A stretch of 35,490 bases of DNA from CAJXTB01 sp047626195. Lineage in GTDB: Bacteria; Myxococcota_A; UBA796; GCA-2862545. Under the pieces are notes generated by a model. That model searched no databases. It was not told the DNA's origin and saw only the letters and a list, made by a program, of their open reading frames with translations. Numbering within the stretch: the stretch's first letter is position 1; each line of letters begins with the position of its first letter. The position numbers and the translations under genes are program-made. Shown one piece after another: positions 1-8,486 of this stretch. Where the stretch lies: contig JBLHSN010000021.1 of NCBI GenBank assembly GCA_047626195.1, positions 1 to 35,490 on the forward strand, written 5' to 3'.

Positions 1-583
1 ATGCGCGTTATCCCTTGAGCACGGGTCGCGTGAGGCGTCGATTGTGAGTCCGACGGCGTTGCCGCTTGTGGCGATGCGGACGGACGGGTTGTTCTCATCT
101 ACGCCGCCGGCGATGTGTTGCCGCCAGCCGGCCTCTCAGTCAAGGTTGGCGTCTACGTACCGGGTTCAGATCATGTCGGTGTCTGCCAAGCGGTTGTTGG
201 TCGCGGTGTATGTCTGAAACAAGGTGGCCCCGCTCACGAACGGGTCGAGCTCGACGGCCAAGTCAGGATTGCCCGCCACCACGAAGCTGCTACGCCGGTG
301 GGGCTCACCGACCCGCTCGTCGGACAGCATGTGCTCGTCGCCGGCTAGCACATCCGTTGGCCGGTCGTAGCCCACACAGCTCGACGCGTTATCGTCAAAC
401 ACTCGGTTGAAGGGCCACGTTCCGTTTTGCCATGCCTGTTGCCATTCGCCGCCCTGGTCGAACAGGTACATCGTCTACGCTGAAGCTGCCGTAGCCTTCT
501 CCCACGCCGCCTTGCAGAACACGTTCCTCTGCGGTCGCTGTCACGCAAAATATCCACCCGAGACCTAAGAGACTGAACCGCAT
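1..583 (-). pseudogene. Broken gene for an exported protein of unknown function, running off the left edge
   Basis: The start is ATG at 583-581, preceded by a good AAAGGA ribosome site six bases away. The first residues (MRFSLLGLGWIFCVTATAEE) form a signal peptide. About 37 codons later, near 471, the reading moves by one base into the frame starting MYLFDQGGEWQQAW and continues to about 166. In that same frame, TGA codons at 168-166 and 138-136 interrupt a sequence that reads sensibly on both sides (for example TRYVDANLD, then EAGWRQHIAGGVDENNPSVR) down to base 1. One frameshift and two in-frame stops make this a pseudogene. I do not recognise the family. Both TGAs sit where Trp (TGG) would be plausible, which suggests G-to-A decay. 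The real 3' end is outside the window. Confidence 0.65.
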
Positions 584-722
584 TCTTTTTCCTTTGAGAC
601 CGCCCAGGGATGGCGGCGGTACAGGTACAGCGGTGAACCGTGACGCTAATCGGGTCGACAGAGGTTTGGTCACGGCTTGAAGTACGCAGTGAAACCGGTG
701 TTCAACGGATAGGAGGTACTGT

Positions 723-1365
723 ATGTCAGCGCCGGGTTCGCTCGAGCTTCGCCAGCGCATTGTAGAGGCGTACGAAAACGGTTTCGCTCGCCAGCTGCCA
801 AGCGACCAGATGTCGTCGCTGCCTGCCGAGAGTACATTGACCAGCAACACACATTGGAGTCTGAACACCTAGTCTTCTTGGATGAATCTGGCGTTATTTG
901 TTTAATGAACGGGCTTTACAGGGGTGGACCTCCACGTTGATGTCGAACCCGACGCTTTGGCACGCCCAGTTTCGCCGCCAACTTCCGAGTAGTAACAAGT
1001 GACAACGTCGTCAGTTGGCGACGCCCCTGAACGCACCCTAGCGCCGGTTTCGTCCATCAACGACATCGGCCACCCCTGTACGGATGGGCGCCTATCGGGG
1101 AAGAGGCCATCATCACCCAATCTTCTCACGGGAAGCGGCTGAGCTTTGTTGGAGCCATGGCTATGGAGGGTCCGCGGGCATTGATGACGTACGAAGGCAC
1201 ACTGAACACGGCGTACATGATGACCTTCACCAAGACCCACTTGGTTCCCAGCCTGAACCAAGGCGGTACCGTGGTTATCGACGGCCTCAGCATTCACAAG
1301 AACACAGAGGTCCGTGAACTCCCCACTCGTTCCGGATCGATGATCATGACTATCCTCCACTGGGG
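723..1365 (+). pseudogene. IS630-family transposase remnant, internally deleted and split by a 160-bp element
   Basis: The ATG at 723 follows a strong AGGAGGT site. It starts an IS630-type N-terminus (SLELRQRIVEAYENG). The helix-turn-helix region is then missing, because the sequence jumps out of frame to the catalytic part: RPDVVAACREYID, then the DDE-type motif HLVFLDESGV at about 868-899. At 917 the gene is interrupted by a 160-bp element. Beyond it the same frame resumes with YGWAPIGEEA, SFVGAMAMEGPRALM and a second catalytic-Asp region, GGTVVIDGLSIHKN (ending near 1308). The C-terminal PPYSPDLNPIE-type motif is lost after about 1360. IS630 transposases insert at TA dinucleotides. This copy is inactive: it has an out-of-frame internal deletion, an insertion and a lost C-terminus. 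Confidence 0.85.
919..1078. mobile_element. 160-bp MITE-like element, copy 1, inside the IS630 remnant
   Basis: The element begins CAGGGGTGG and ends CCACCCCTG. It is flanked by TA at 917-918 and 1079-1080, the target duplication expected of IS630/Tc1-mariner transposition. The imperfect terminal inverted repeats extend about 27 bp (a shared GTTGATG lies at element positions 18-24 of each arm). An inner inverted repeat (CGCCAACT with AGTTGGCG) lets most of the element fold back on itself. It has no open reading frame worth the name. It differs from copy 4 at about three positions. Element plus one TA adds 162 bases, so the host frame is preserved, although the element itself brings an in-frame TGA. 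Confidence 0.9.
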
Positions 1366-1935
1366 GGCGGTCGCGGGACGTTGTCGGCCAAGACTGGCCC
1401 GCGACCGATACCCCTGTGGTCCATCCCCAAAGATCTGGTGCACATAGCCGAGAGGGATGCGAGGCGACGGTTCGTCAGGTTCTCAGGACGTGTTCATGGA
1501 TCCAGAACGAGTGGGATATCGCCAAGGGTCCCGGAGTTCTTACCGGTCGCGGTCTCAAGGGCAGCGAATGTGGATGAGATTGCGACGTCGCCACAGCGTC
1601 CTACCGGCGTGTCTGAGCTGCGAATGGCAGCGCACCAAGACGCGGTCTACGTGTTTGCTTCTTGGTCGGACAATACTGGGTCCGCCGCTGAGGCCGAGCT
1701 CGAGCTGTCACGGGACCGATATCCGTACACGGCTCAACCCATGCGTGAGATTCTTCACGATGTGGTGATAGCGCTATTTCCGCAGGAACACGCCTACGGA
1801 GAACCACTAAATAGTGCAGGATTTTGGGGTTTGCTTCCCACGGACTGGCCGGTACGCGGCGTGCAGTGGGCGCTAGTATTGCCCGGACGTTCGGTGTCGG
1901 TGCGTGCAGATGTTGGGGACGTCCGGTCACGGCTT
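1366..1935. other. About 570 bases with no secure gene
   Basis: This lies between the IS630 remnant and the 3' end of the ABC-F gene. A plus-strand open frame begins near 1381 and covers the stretch. Part of it (about 1615-1890, with segments such as DAVYVFASWSDNTGS and GFWGLLPTDWPVRGVQWALVLPG) looks protein-like, but I do not recognise it. It has no convincing start or ribosome site, and it runs on as a shadow through the opposite-strand ABC-F gene. It may be another decayed gene fragment. Confidence 0.3.
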
Positions 1936-3513
1936 TCAGCGCACCGCCAGCTCGCCCTCATCCGTAAAGTCAATGCGACTCGTGGCCACATTCTCAATGA
2001 AGAAACGGTCGTGGCTGACCACCATGACCGCGCCAGGGAAGTGCACCAGGGCGCGCTCCATGACCTGGGCGCTGGTCATGTCGAGGTGGTTTGTGGGCTC
2101 GTCCAGTACCAGAACCGAAGCGCCGGACAGCAAACACTGGGCCATTGCGACACGGGCTTTTTGCCCGCCAGAGAGCGTGCTGATCTTGGCCTTCATGTCG
2201 GCCTCGGAGAACTGGAACATGGTCAGAAAACGGCCGACTGCTTTGCGGGTCGCTGTCAGGGCCAGGCTCTCTGGAAGGGCGTTCACCGCGTGTGTGACTG
2301 TGTCTTTAGGGTCAAGTTCGTCTAGCATTTTGTTGAAGGAGACGAAGGTCTGGCCCCGAGTCCACTCCACGGTACCGGCGTCCGCTTCGGTCAGTCCGGT
2401 CAAGACCCTGAGCAGGGTAGACTTACCGCTGCCGTTGGGACCGCTGATGGCCAAGCGCTGTCCACGGCGTAGGTCGAAGCTTAGGTTACTGAACAAGTCT
2501 TGTTCGCCGTACGACTTGCTGAGACCGCGAATCTCGCACAGGCAGGCCTTGGTGCGCAGGCCTTTGTAGATCTCGGTGAGAATCTGGTCGACCGGCTTTG
2601 GGCCCTTGGCCTTGCGGATTTTCGAGAGCCGCTTGCCAAGATCTTTGCTTTTGTTTCGCGCGGCTTCGCGGCGGCTGGCAATGCCCTCGGCTTCGTAGGC
2701 AAGAAGCTCCGACTCGTACACGAACTGCTTCTGCAGCGTCTTGAAACGCAGCTGCTTTTCGACGACGTAGGCGGCGAAATTGCCGGTGTACTCATGTAGA
2801 TGGTGGTTCTCGACTTCGATGATGCGGTTGACGACGCCATCGAGGAATGCCCGGTCGTGGGAGACTACGATGGCAGCGCCGTGAAAGCTACGGAACCAGC
2901 TCTCGACCCACTCCACACCGGCCACGTCAAGGTAATTTGTGGGTTCGTCGAAGAGCAAAATATCCGGCTTTTCCAGCAGGATTTTGGCTAGAGAGGCCCG
3001 GTTTCGCCAGCCGCCAGAGAGCGCGTCGATGGAGCAAGTACGGTGAGCTTCGCTGAAGCCGAGCTTGGTCAGGACCGTGTCGATTTCCCGGTCGACGTCC
3101 CAGCCGTTGAGCCGCTCCATGTCCTCGAAGAGTTCCGCCTGTCGTTCCACCAAGCGGTCCAGCGCGTCGGCGTCTGTTGTCTCGTCTGCCATTGCGGTGT
3201 CGATGGTCACGAGCTCGGCCTCTACGGCGCGCACATTGGCGAAGACCTCGGACAGCACTTGCAGGACGCTGACGGACCCATCGAGCTCCGAGAACTGTGA
3301 GAAGTAGCCGATCTTCACATTGTCCTGGACGCTGACGGACCCCGTTGTGGGGTGCAGTTGGTCTAAGACAAGCTTGAGAAGCGTGGACTTGCCAGACCCG
3401 TTCTTACCGATGAGGCCCACGCGGTCCCCAGGCTCCAGGCGGAAGAACGCTTCGCGCAGCACGAGGGTGTTGTCGAATTCTACCGAGACATCGTTCAATC
3501 GAACCAGGCTCAT
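1936..3513 (-). CDS. ABC-F family ATPase (ribosome-associated type), 525 aa
   Basis: Two ATP-binding cassettes lie in one soluble chain with no membrane segments, the ABC-F layout. ABC-F proteins act at the ribosomal E site, as translation factors or in antibiotic resistance. Cassette 1 has Walker A GKNGSGKS (36-43), signature LSGGW (165-169) and Walker B ILLFDEPT (185-192). The basic, helical inter-domain linker, the P-site interaction region in this family, is about 235-315. Cassette 2 has GPNGSGKS (358-365), LSGGQ (447-451) and VLVLDEPT (467-474). I chose MSLVRLNDVS at 3513 rather than the upstream in-frame ATG at 3564, because GGAG lies just before it and homologues begin this way. The length suits the EttA/YbiT size class and there is no Uup-type C-terminal coiled coil. 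The exact subfamily is not determined. Confidence 0.92.
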   Translation of the reverse strand: MSLVRLNDVSVEFDNTLVLREAFFRLEPGDRVGLIGKNGSGKSTLLKLVLDQLHPTTGSVSVQDNVKIGYFSQFSELDGSVSVLQVLSEVFANVRAVEAELVTIDTAMADETTDADALDRLVERQAELFEDMERLNGWDVDREIDTVLTKLGFSEAHRTCSIDALSGGWRNRASLAKILLEKPDILLFDEPTNYLDVAGVEWVESWFRSFHGAAIVVSHDRAFLDGVVNRIIEVENHHLHEYTGNFAAYVVEKQLRFKTLQKQFVYESELLAYEAEGIASRREAARNKSKDLGKRLSKIRKAKGPKPVDQILTEIYKGLRTKACLCEIRGLSKSYGEQDLFSNLSFDLRRGQRLAISGPNGSGKSTLLRVLTGLTEADAGTVEWTRGQTFVSFNKMLDELDPKDTVTHAVNALPESLALTATRKAVGRFLTMFQFSEADMKAKISTLSGGQKARVAMAQCLLSGASVLVLDEPTNHLDMTSAQVMERALVHFPGAVMVVSHDRFFIENVATSRIDFTDEGELAVR

Positions 3514-3624
3514 TGAGCTCCAGGGGGCATGACGGGGGCGGCCCACCTGGGGACCTGCGGGCACGTAGTCACGCTCACTGGCGGGTGCGAACTCTGTGGC
3601 TATCGGAGACGCGCTCTTGAGATT

Positions 3625-4785
3625 CTACAGCCCTTCGGCGAGTCCCATAAGATAGGCCTCGAGGTCGGCGAACGGACCGCTCCTGGCATCACCGTTGGTC
3701 AGCACAACAAAGCCCACTCCGCGTTCTGGGTGTAGGCCGATGGAGGTGGTGGCGCCGACCTCGCTTCCGTCGTGCATGCGCCAGCCTCCATCGCTGCGGT
3801 CGTCCCGGAACCAACCCAGAGCGGTTCCGCCGTCGCCGTCATCGGCTTGGGGCTCAAGCATCTCGCTCACCGTGGACGCCTGGAGAATCTGCTGGTCGTC
3901 TAGGGTGCCGCCGTTGAGCAAAGCTGCGACCCAGCGCGCCATGTCCGGCGCACTCGCGCGCAGTCCGCCATTTGGGTAGTCGGCGAATGTGTAATGTTCT
4001 ACCGGTGTGTTGCCGGAGACGTGTGGACGTGCGAGCGCGTCATTGCTGAAGTCAGCCAGTCGCCAGCTGGTGTTCGTCATGTTCAGCGGCTGAAAGAGTG
4101 CGGTCTGACTGTGCGGCCCAAGGTCTTCACCTGCCGCATACTCGGCGACGTAGCCAGCCAAGGCGAAGCCCATGTTGGAGTATTCGAAGTCCTCTCCGGG
4201 GGACCAAGACTGGAAGTTGTCGGCGGCGTCGTAGTAGGCGCCGCCCGGAGTGAAGTATCCTTCGACGACGGCCTCCAGAGAGATGCTGGGGTCGGCATTA
4301 TCGACGTAGAAACTATCCATCACGTCGCTATCAGCGATTGCCCCGTAATGGGTGAGCAAGTCAAGGACTCGGATAGGGCCGTTCGGATGACGTGCTGCAA
4401 AGGGTAGGAACTCGTCAACAGCCGTTTCGAGGCTGAAGTGGCCGGCGTCTCGCTGCTGAAGCACCAAGGTGGCAGTCACAGACTTGGAGACCGAGGCCAG
4501 TAGAAATGCGGTGTCCTCGGCGACGACGCGCTCCGCTTCAGCGTCTGCGAAGCCAATGGCCGTACACCAGACGACGTTGGCTGCCTCGACAAGGCACATG
4601 CTGAGCGCAGGCACTCGGGCGCGTGAGCGAAGGGTCTCTAGGGCAGCGGTGACGACGGGGCCGTCCACCCGCGAGTCTTCGAAGCTGGAGACGGGTAGCG
4701 GCCCAGACTCCGCAACACAGCCGGCTCCCAAGAGGGCCAAGCTGGCAAAGAGAGAGGTAGTCTTCGGGCGCAACGGAACGGTCAT
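3625..4785 (-). CDS. Serine beta-lactamase-like hydrolase lipoprotein (class C / CubicO-type fold), 386 aa
   Basis: The N-terminus is a lipoprotein signal with lipobox LGAGC (Cys23), so the enzyme should be membrane-anchored outside the cytoplasm. The catalytic signatures of the penicillin-binding-like serine hydrolase family are present: SVSK (Ser98-Lys101), YSN (202-204) and HDG (338-340), the position usually held by HxG/KTG. The length is normal for the family. Family members include esterases, D-aminopeptidases and true beta-lactamases, and the sequence alone does not tell the substrate. It lies 111 bases from the ABC-F gene on the same strand (which starts at 3513) and is transcribed divergently from the gene at 4881. 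Confidence 0.88.
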   Translation of the reverse strand: MTVPLRPKTTSLFASLALLGAGCVAESGPLPVSSFEDSRVDGPVVTAALETLRSRARVPALSMCLVEAANVVWCTAIGFADAEAERVVAEDTAFLLASVSKSVTATLVLQQRDAGHFSLETAVDEFLPFAARHPNGPIRVLDLLTHYGAIADSDVMDSFYVDNADPSISLEAVVEGYFTPGGAYYDAADNFQSWSPGEDFEYSNMGFALAGYVAEYAAGEDLGPHSQTALFQPLNMTNTSWRLADFSNDALARPHVSGNTPVEHYTFADYPNGGLRASAPDMARWVAALLNGGTLDDQQILQASTVSEMLEPQADDGDGGTALGWFRDDRSDGGWRMHDGSEVGATTSIGLHPERGVGFVVLTNGDARSGPFADLEAYLMGLAEGL

Positions 4786-4880
4786 GAAAGGCCTCCCCGA
4801 TTTGGGATAACAAGGTTCCGGTGGGAACCCGGATACTTCGCCACTCTTGCTACCACCGAACCATAGGTTAGAAGCACGCT

Positions 4881-5471
4881 ATGTTGCTACTACTTCTGAT
4901 TAATCTGGCTTGGTCTGGTCCTTCGGCTTCAGTGCTCGCGGGCTTTGAGCCCCGTCTGCTGACCATCACCGGTAACGACCAAACGCTGGACGAATACGGA
5001 TTTGCTCCAGTTCATTCTTCGTTTTTACCCTCCTGGGGCCTGCGGGGGCGTGTCGACCAGGAGAATGGCTGGACAACCACAATGGCAATGTCCTACGGCA
5101 TTGCAGTTCGTCCGGATGATGGCAAACCGGTGCCAACAACAACCAACCAGGTATTGGTGGGTTTTGGACCGGGACATATGCTTGGCTCTCGCGGACACAT
5201 CGGGGCGGTCTTCGGTTTTGCCACCCTCGGCCATACCGTCGGCAGCTCGGTGCAAGGGGGAGCGCTGACGTATCTTGGGCCGTACATAGAGCCGCGCGGC
5301 TCGTTTCGCGTGGTTGACGGCCCTGGGGTGATTGAGCTGTCTGCAGCGGTCCTCACACACCTGCCGGTTGGACGGCCTCATTCACAGATTCTGTGGGAGG
5401 AAGACTTTCGCCGGCCCGTGATTGGTGGACTGTCCATCTCCATCCATGCCGGCCCGGCGGTGGGGCCATGA
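4881..5471 (+). CDS. Exported protein of unknown function, possibly a small outer-membrane barrel, 196 aa
   Basis: It starts with a short hydrophobic signal (MLLLLLINLAWSGPSAS). The body is rich in Gly and alternating hydrophobic residues (QVLVGFGPGHMLGSRGHIGAVFG), with strand-like segments throughout, as in small outer-membrane beta-barrel or porin-like proteins. I recognise no specific family. Its stop overlaps the start of the next gene in an ATGA, so the two are almost certainly co-transcribed and translationally coupled. The adjacent gene is an exported lipoprotein hydrolase, so both products would act in the envelope. Confidence 0.7.
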   Translation: MLLLLLINLAWSGPSASVLAGFEPRLLTITGNDQTLDEYGFAPVHSSFLPSWGLRGRVDQENGWTTTMAMSYGIAVRPDDGKPVPTTTNQVLVGFGPGHMLGSRGHIGAVFGFATLGHTVGSSVQGGALTYLGPYIEPRGSFRVVDGPGVIELSAAVLTHLPVGRPHSQILWEEDFRRPVIGGLSISIHAGPAVGP

Positions 5472-6499
5472 TGGTCGTGTGGTTTTTGCTCGGCTGCAGC
5501 CAGCCCGAATGCGACCTGTCCGACGATGGGCTCGGCACGCCCACGCCGTGGGAACTCGCCGCGGTTGCGGCGGGATTGCCGGTTAGCCCTGAGCCTAGCT
5601 TTCTTCTTGCGGAAGATGGCTTGAATCTTGCCTATAGGGACTGGGTTCCGGCAGACTGGACAGGCGATGGCGCGATGATGCTGTTCGTCCCTGGCAGCTC
5701 AGCGCACTCCGGCGAGTACAGCGCAATCGGTTCTGGCCTGGCGGAGCGAGGCGTTTACACACGTATTATCGACGTTCGTGGCCATGGTCTATCGGTCTGT
5801 AGTACGCCCGATTGCACAGATCCTGAGTTTACCGACCGTTCGGTGACGGACGACGGAGAGACTTGGCCGGGCCGCCTTGGAGACAGTGCGGATGCCTGGC
5901 AGATCAGCCGTGATCTCGGGATTCACGTCGCAGATCTGCGGTCTACTCAACCTGCAGCGACACTCGTAGTGGGAGGCCACAGCAGCGGCGGGGGAGTGGT
6001 GTCCCGATGGGTCGAAGGCGGCGGCTCCTCACAGGCAGATGGGTTCGCACTCTTGGCCCCTTACAACCATCCGGACCAGCCCCAGGTTCGACCGGAGGTC
6101 TTGCTCGAATGTGCGGATATTGGCGGTACGCTGTACGCGCGACTCGACTTTGGGGCCTTGGGCGACGCCCTACGTGGAAACACCCACCGCTACGTATTGA
6201 GCTTCCACAAGCCACCCGAGTACACCGACCCACTAGACGTTCTTGACTACACGTGGAACACCGTCCAAGGCATGGCCGCCACAGACCCAACAGCTTTCTG
6301 GTCTTCGTACACCAAGCCACTGCTGGTCGTCGCGGGTACCGAAGACGCACTGCTGGACCCAGCGGTCACGCGTACGCAAGCCGAGCTCGCTCCCAATGCC
6401 GAGTTTATCGAGATGGTGGACCACAGCCATGTGGGGCTGAGCTGGTCGGATGACGTCGCGGCAGAGCTTGCTGAGTTCGCAGGTGGGATTGTTCGCTGA
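5468..6499 (+). CDS. Alpha/beta-hydrolase lipoprotein (lysophospholipase / monoacylglycerol-lipase-like), 343 aa
   Basis: The start at 5468 overlaps the upstream TGA as ATGA and is preceded by GGTGGGG. The alternative upstream ATG at 5393 would bury the signal. The new N-terminus, MMVVWFLLGCSQ, gives a lipobox with Cys10. The oxyanion-hole region LFVPGSSAHSGEY (about 72-84) and VRGHG (103-107) match lysophospholipase-like hydrolases. The nucleophile elbow is GHSSG (Ser172), the acid is probably Asp293 in GTEDALLD, and the catalytic His is 319 or 321 in VDHSHVGL. It is likely an envelope-anchored esterase or lipase; the substrate is unknown. Confidence 0.85.
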   Translation: MMVVWFLLGCSQPECDLSDDGLGTPTPWELAAVAAGLPVSPEPSFLLAEDGLNLAYRDWVPADWTGDGAMMLFVPGSSAHSGEYSAIGSGLAERGVYTRIIDVRGHGLSVCSTPDCTDPEFTDRSVTDDGETWPGRLGDSADAWQISRDLGIHVADLRSTQPAATLVVGGHSSGGGVVSRWVEGGGSSQADGFALLAPYNHPDQPQVRPEVLLECADIGGTLYARLDFGALGDALRGNTHRYVLSFHKPPEYTDPLDVLDYTWNTVQGMAATDPTAFWSSYTKPLLVVAGTEDALLDPAVTRTQAELAPNAEFIEMVDHSHVGLSWSDDVAAELAEFAGGIVR

Positions 6500-6641
6500 T
6501 GGCTGGTGCGGACAGACGCGTCGCCTTTGGTGCAGGCGCCGGACGGGTTGGAGAGGTGGACCGCTCTTGTGATACAGTTAGCCTCGTCGTTGTCTCGGCG
6601 AAGGGATAACGAAGTCAATACCTGGGTATTTGGACGAAGAA

Positions 6642-6671
6642 GGCCCCGTCCGGCAGGTGCCGGACGGGGCC
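6642..6671 (-). terminator. Intrinsic terminator for the minus-strand fibrinogen-like gene
   Basis: This is a perfect 30-base palindrome: GGCCCCGTCCGGCA and its complement around a two-base centre. On the minus strand it is followed by a T-rich run (CTTCTTCGT). It lies about 125 bases past the stop at 6798, so it is best read as the terminator of that now-broken gene. On the plus strand no T-run follows. Confidence 0.75.
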
Positions 6672-6797
6672 ATCAATGGCCGAGAGAGGGTCAGACTCAG
6701 CGCCGCCAACTTCGGCTGTGGACCTGTTGCCGCCCAGGCCGTCTTCGCTTCAAGAGTCGGGGTGACCTGGGACACACGCAGTGCGTCGGTACAGCGT

Positions 6798-8133
6798 TCA
6801 GCGAATCCAGATGTGCCGGTGGCGACCGAACTTTTTGTTTGCCGCAGCACCGTGCAGCCCGCCGCCGACGGACCCGCACGAATCCACCCTCGCGTTGCAG
6901 TTGGATGTGCAGTCCGCCGAGGCACCAAAGCCCGCAGCGTCGTTACAGGGGTGAGCATCGGTCTTGATCTCGAACCCGACGCTTTGGCGTGCCCAGTTCG
7001 GCCGCCAAAGTCCTAGTAGTAACCAGTTACAACGTCGTCAGTTGGCGGCCACCCTGAACGAACCCTAGCGCCGGTTTCTTCCATCAATCCCATCGCTCAC
7101 CCCTGTAAGGCCCGAGGTGCTGCTCTCGTCGTTCAGCGCGATGCCAAAGCGCACCCGGGCGCGGTAGCAGGAGCTGTCATCGTCGATGTTGATACCTGTC
7201 CGGTAGAACCACAGCCCCTGCTCAACCGACAGTGGGTGTCCTGGAAACTGAGCCCCATAGTTGTCAGCCACCCTTCGGTCTCACAGTCGGGCTCGTCGAA
7301 CTCAAAAGCCTCGCCGCTCTCCGGACTGCCGACCACAATGGCGCTGAACGCGCTGAGCAGTGTATCGGGGCTGGGTAGGTCGTAGAGCCTGCAGCCGATG
7401 ACGCCTGTGGTGTCGTCGAAGCAGCCACGGACGTCATTTCCAAAGGTCTGGTCGAAGGCGGTGAACTTCGAGTCACTGTCTCATGCGGGGTCGAGGTCGG
7501 TGTCGTTAAGCACACCGGCGCTATGCCAAAGGGCATTGTTGACGGTGAACGTACTGTCCTCAGACGCGGTCTTTAGCGCCAGGGTCCAGCCGCCACCGTC
7601 TGTCGTCTGATCGCAGTAGGCCTCGAACGGTCCGGATTCGCCGGCCAGCCAGTAGATACCGTCTGCGTCTCCTCCATCCGCAAGCACAGCGTCGCAACTC
7701 TCCGGGACGATGTTGTAGAGTCGTCGATCTCGTCAGGGTAAAGCTCCCCGTCGCGCTCGGTTGCGTCACCGTCGCCATTCTCCAGACCGACTTGGATACT
7801 AAGACCTCCGGTCAGGCAGTCTGCATCGCCGGTTTCTCCGGTTGCTCCGGTTTCTCCGGTGTCGCCATCTTGGCCTGCGGGGCCAGTCTCACCGCTGGCG
7901 CTCGCTACTCCGTCGCAGACCGGAGTGGTGGATGTGATTTCAGAGTCCGAGAGTACGCCGTCGCGGTCCGTATCCTCGCCGGCGTGAAGCAGTATGCCGC
8001 CACTTGCGTAGCCTTCACCGAACTCTACGTCATCGATACGCCAGAGGGCGCTGGTCCCATTGCTGCTGCAAGCAGTCACGACGAGCAAGCCTAGAGGTAG
8101 GAACCAAGTCCTGGCGAATTCAACGGTATGCAT
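6798..8133 (-). pseudogene. Dead gene for a collagen-linker/fibrinogen-like lipoprotein, split by a 160-bp element
   Basis: From ATG 8133 the product begins with a lipoprotein signal (lipobox VVTAC). It continues through a Ca-type acidic stretch (DTDRDGVLSDSE) and a collagen-like Gly-X-Y run (GETGPAGQDGDTGETG). A frameshift near 7710 leads into a fibrinogen-like domain (CDAVLADGGDADGIYWL, then FEAYCDQTTDGGGWTL). A TGA lies at 7483-7481, another frameshift near 7260 (then NYGAQFPGHPLSVEQGLWF), and the 160-bp element at 6946-7105. Removing the element with one TA joins NDESSTSGL directly to NDAAGFGASADCTSNC in frame, ending in HIWIR at the stop 6800-6798. That ending resembles SYWVR of the intact fibrinogen-like protein at 21866. 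Two frameshifts, one stop and one insertion make it non-functional. Confidence 0.85.
6946..7105. mobile_element. 160-bp MITE-like element, copy 2, inside the fibrinogen-like pseudogene
   Basis: The termini are CAGGGGTGAGC and GCTCACCCCTG, flanked by TA at 6944-6945 and 7106-7107. It is the most diverged of the four copies. Its terminal repeat differs from copy 1 in both arms together (position 9 is A paired with T instead of G with C). Its inner stem is a perfect nine-base GGCCGCCAA with TTGGCGGCC, and the centre holds GTAACCAGTTAC. The orientation relative to copy 1 is the same on the plus strand. Confidence 0.88.
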
Positions 8134-8486
8134 GGAAACCCCATCTGATGATTAGAATTCACCGTACACAGTTCACCAGATTGGCGATGCCGACAGTGAA
8201 GGCGGCCTGGGCGTTAGTGATGCGGTACGGCGTTACAGGTAGACTTTGTAGTCCGAATTCCTCGATTGTGGAGTTTTTGGGAGTATATAAGCGGTGGGGG
8301 AGTGGCGTCCAAGCGTGGCAAAAGCTCTTCTCGGGTTGATGCCCGACGCTGATTACTGTAATCTTGAGGATGCTTTTAGGCATGCGGTAGGAAAGTGTTA
8401 CGACTTTGCCGGTTTCACGACGGTGCGTGCTGATAAAGACTCGACGCAGCGGCTTATGTGGCCCTTTCCTCACTCGATGGAACCCC
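8134..8486. other. About 350 bases without a supported gene
   Basis: This lies between the divergently placed pseudogene start (8133) and the hypothetical gene at 8487, so it should contain promoters for both. There are open frames on both strands, including a plus-strand stretch near 8325-8400 with a protein-like segment (LLGLMPDADYCNLEDAFRH). None has a recognised family or ribosome site. I see no hairpin or repeat here. Confidence 0.3.

Noticed and set aside
1381..2325. Long plus-strand open frame overlapping the ABC-F gene
   Set aside because: The second half is antisense to a clear ABC-F gene and the first half has no start signal or family, so I list only the gap 1366-1935 as uncertain.
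6630..7016. Plus-strand 128-codon open frame
   Set aside because: It is antisense to the recovered C-terminus of the fibrinogen-like pseudogene and runs into the 160-bp element.
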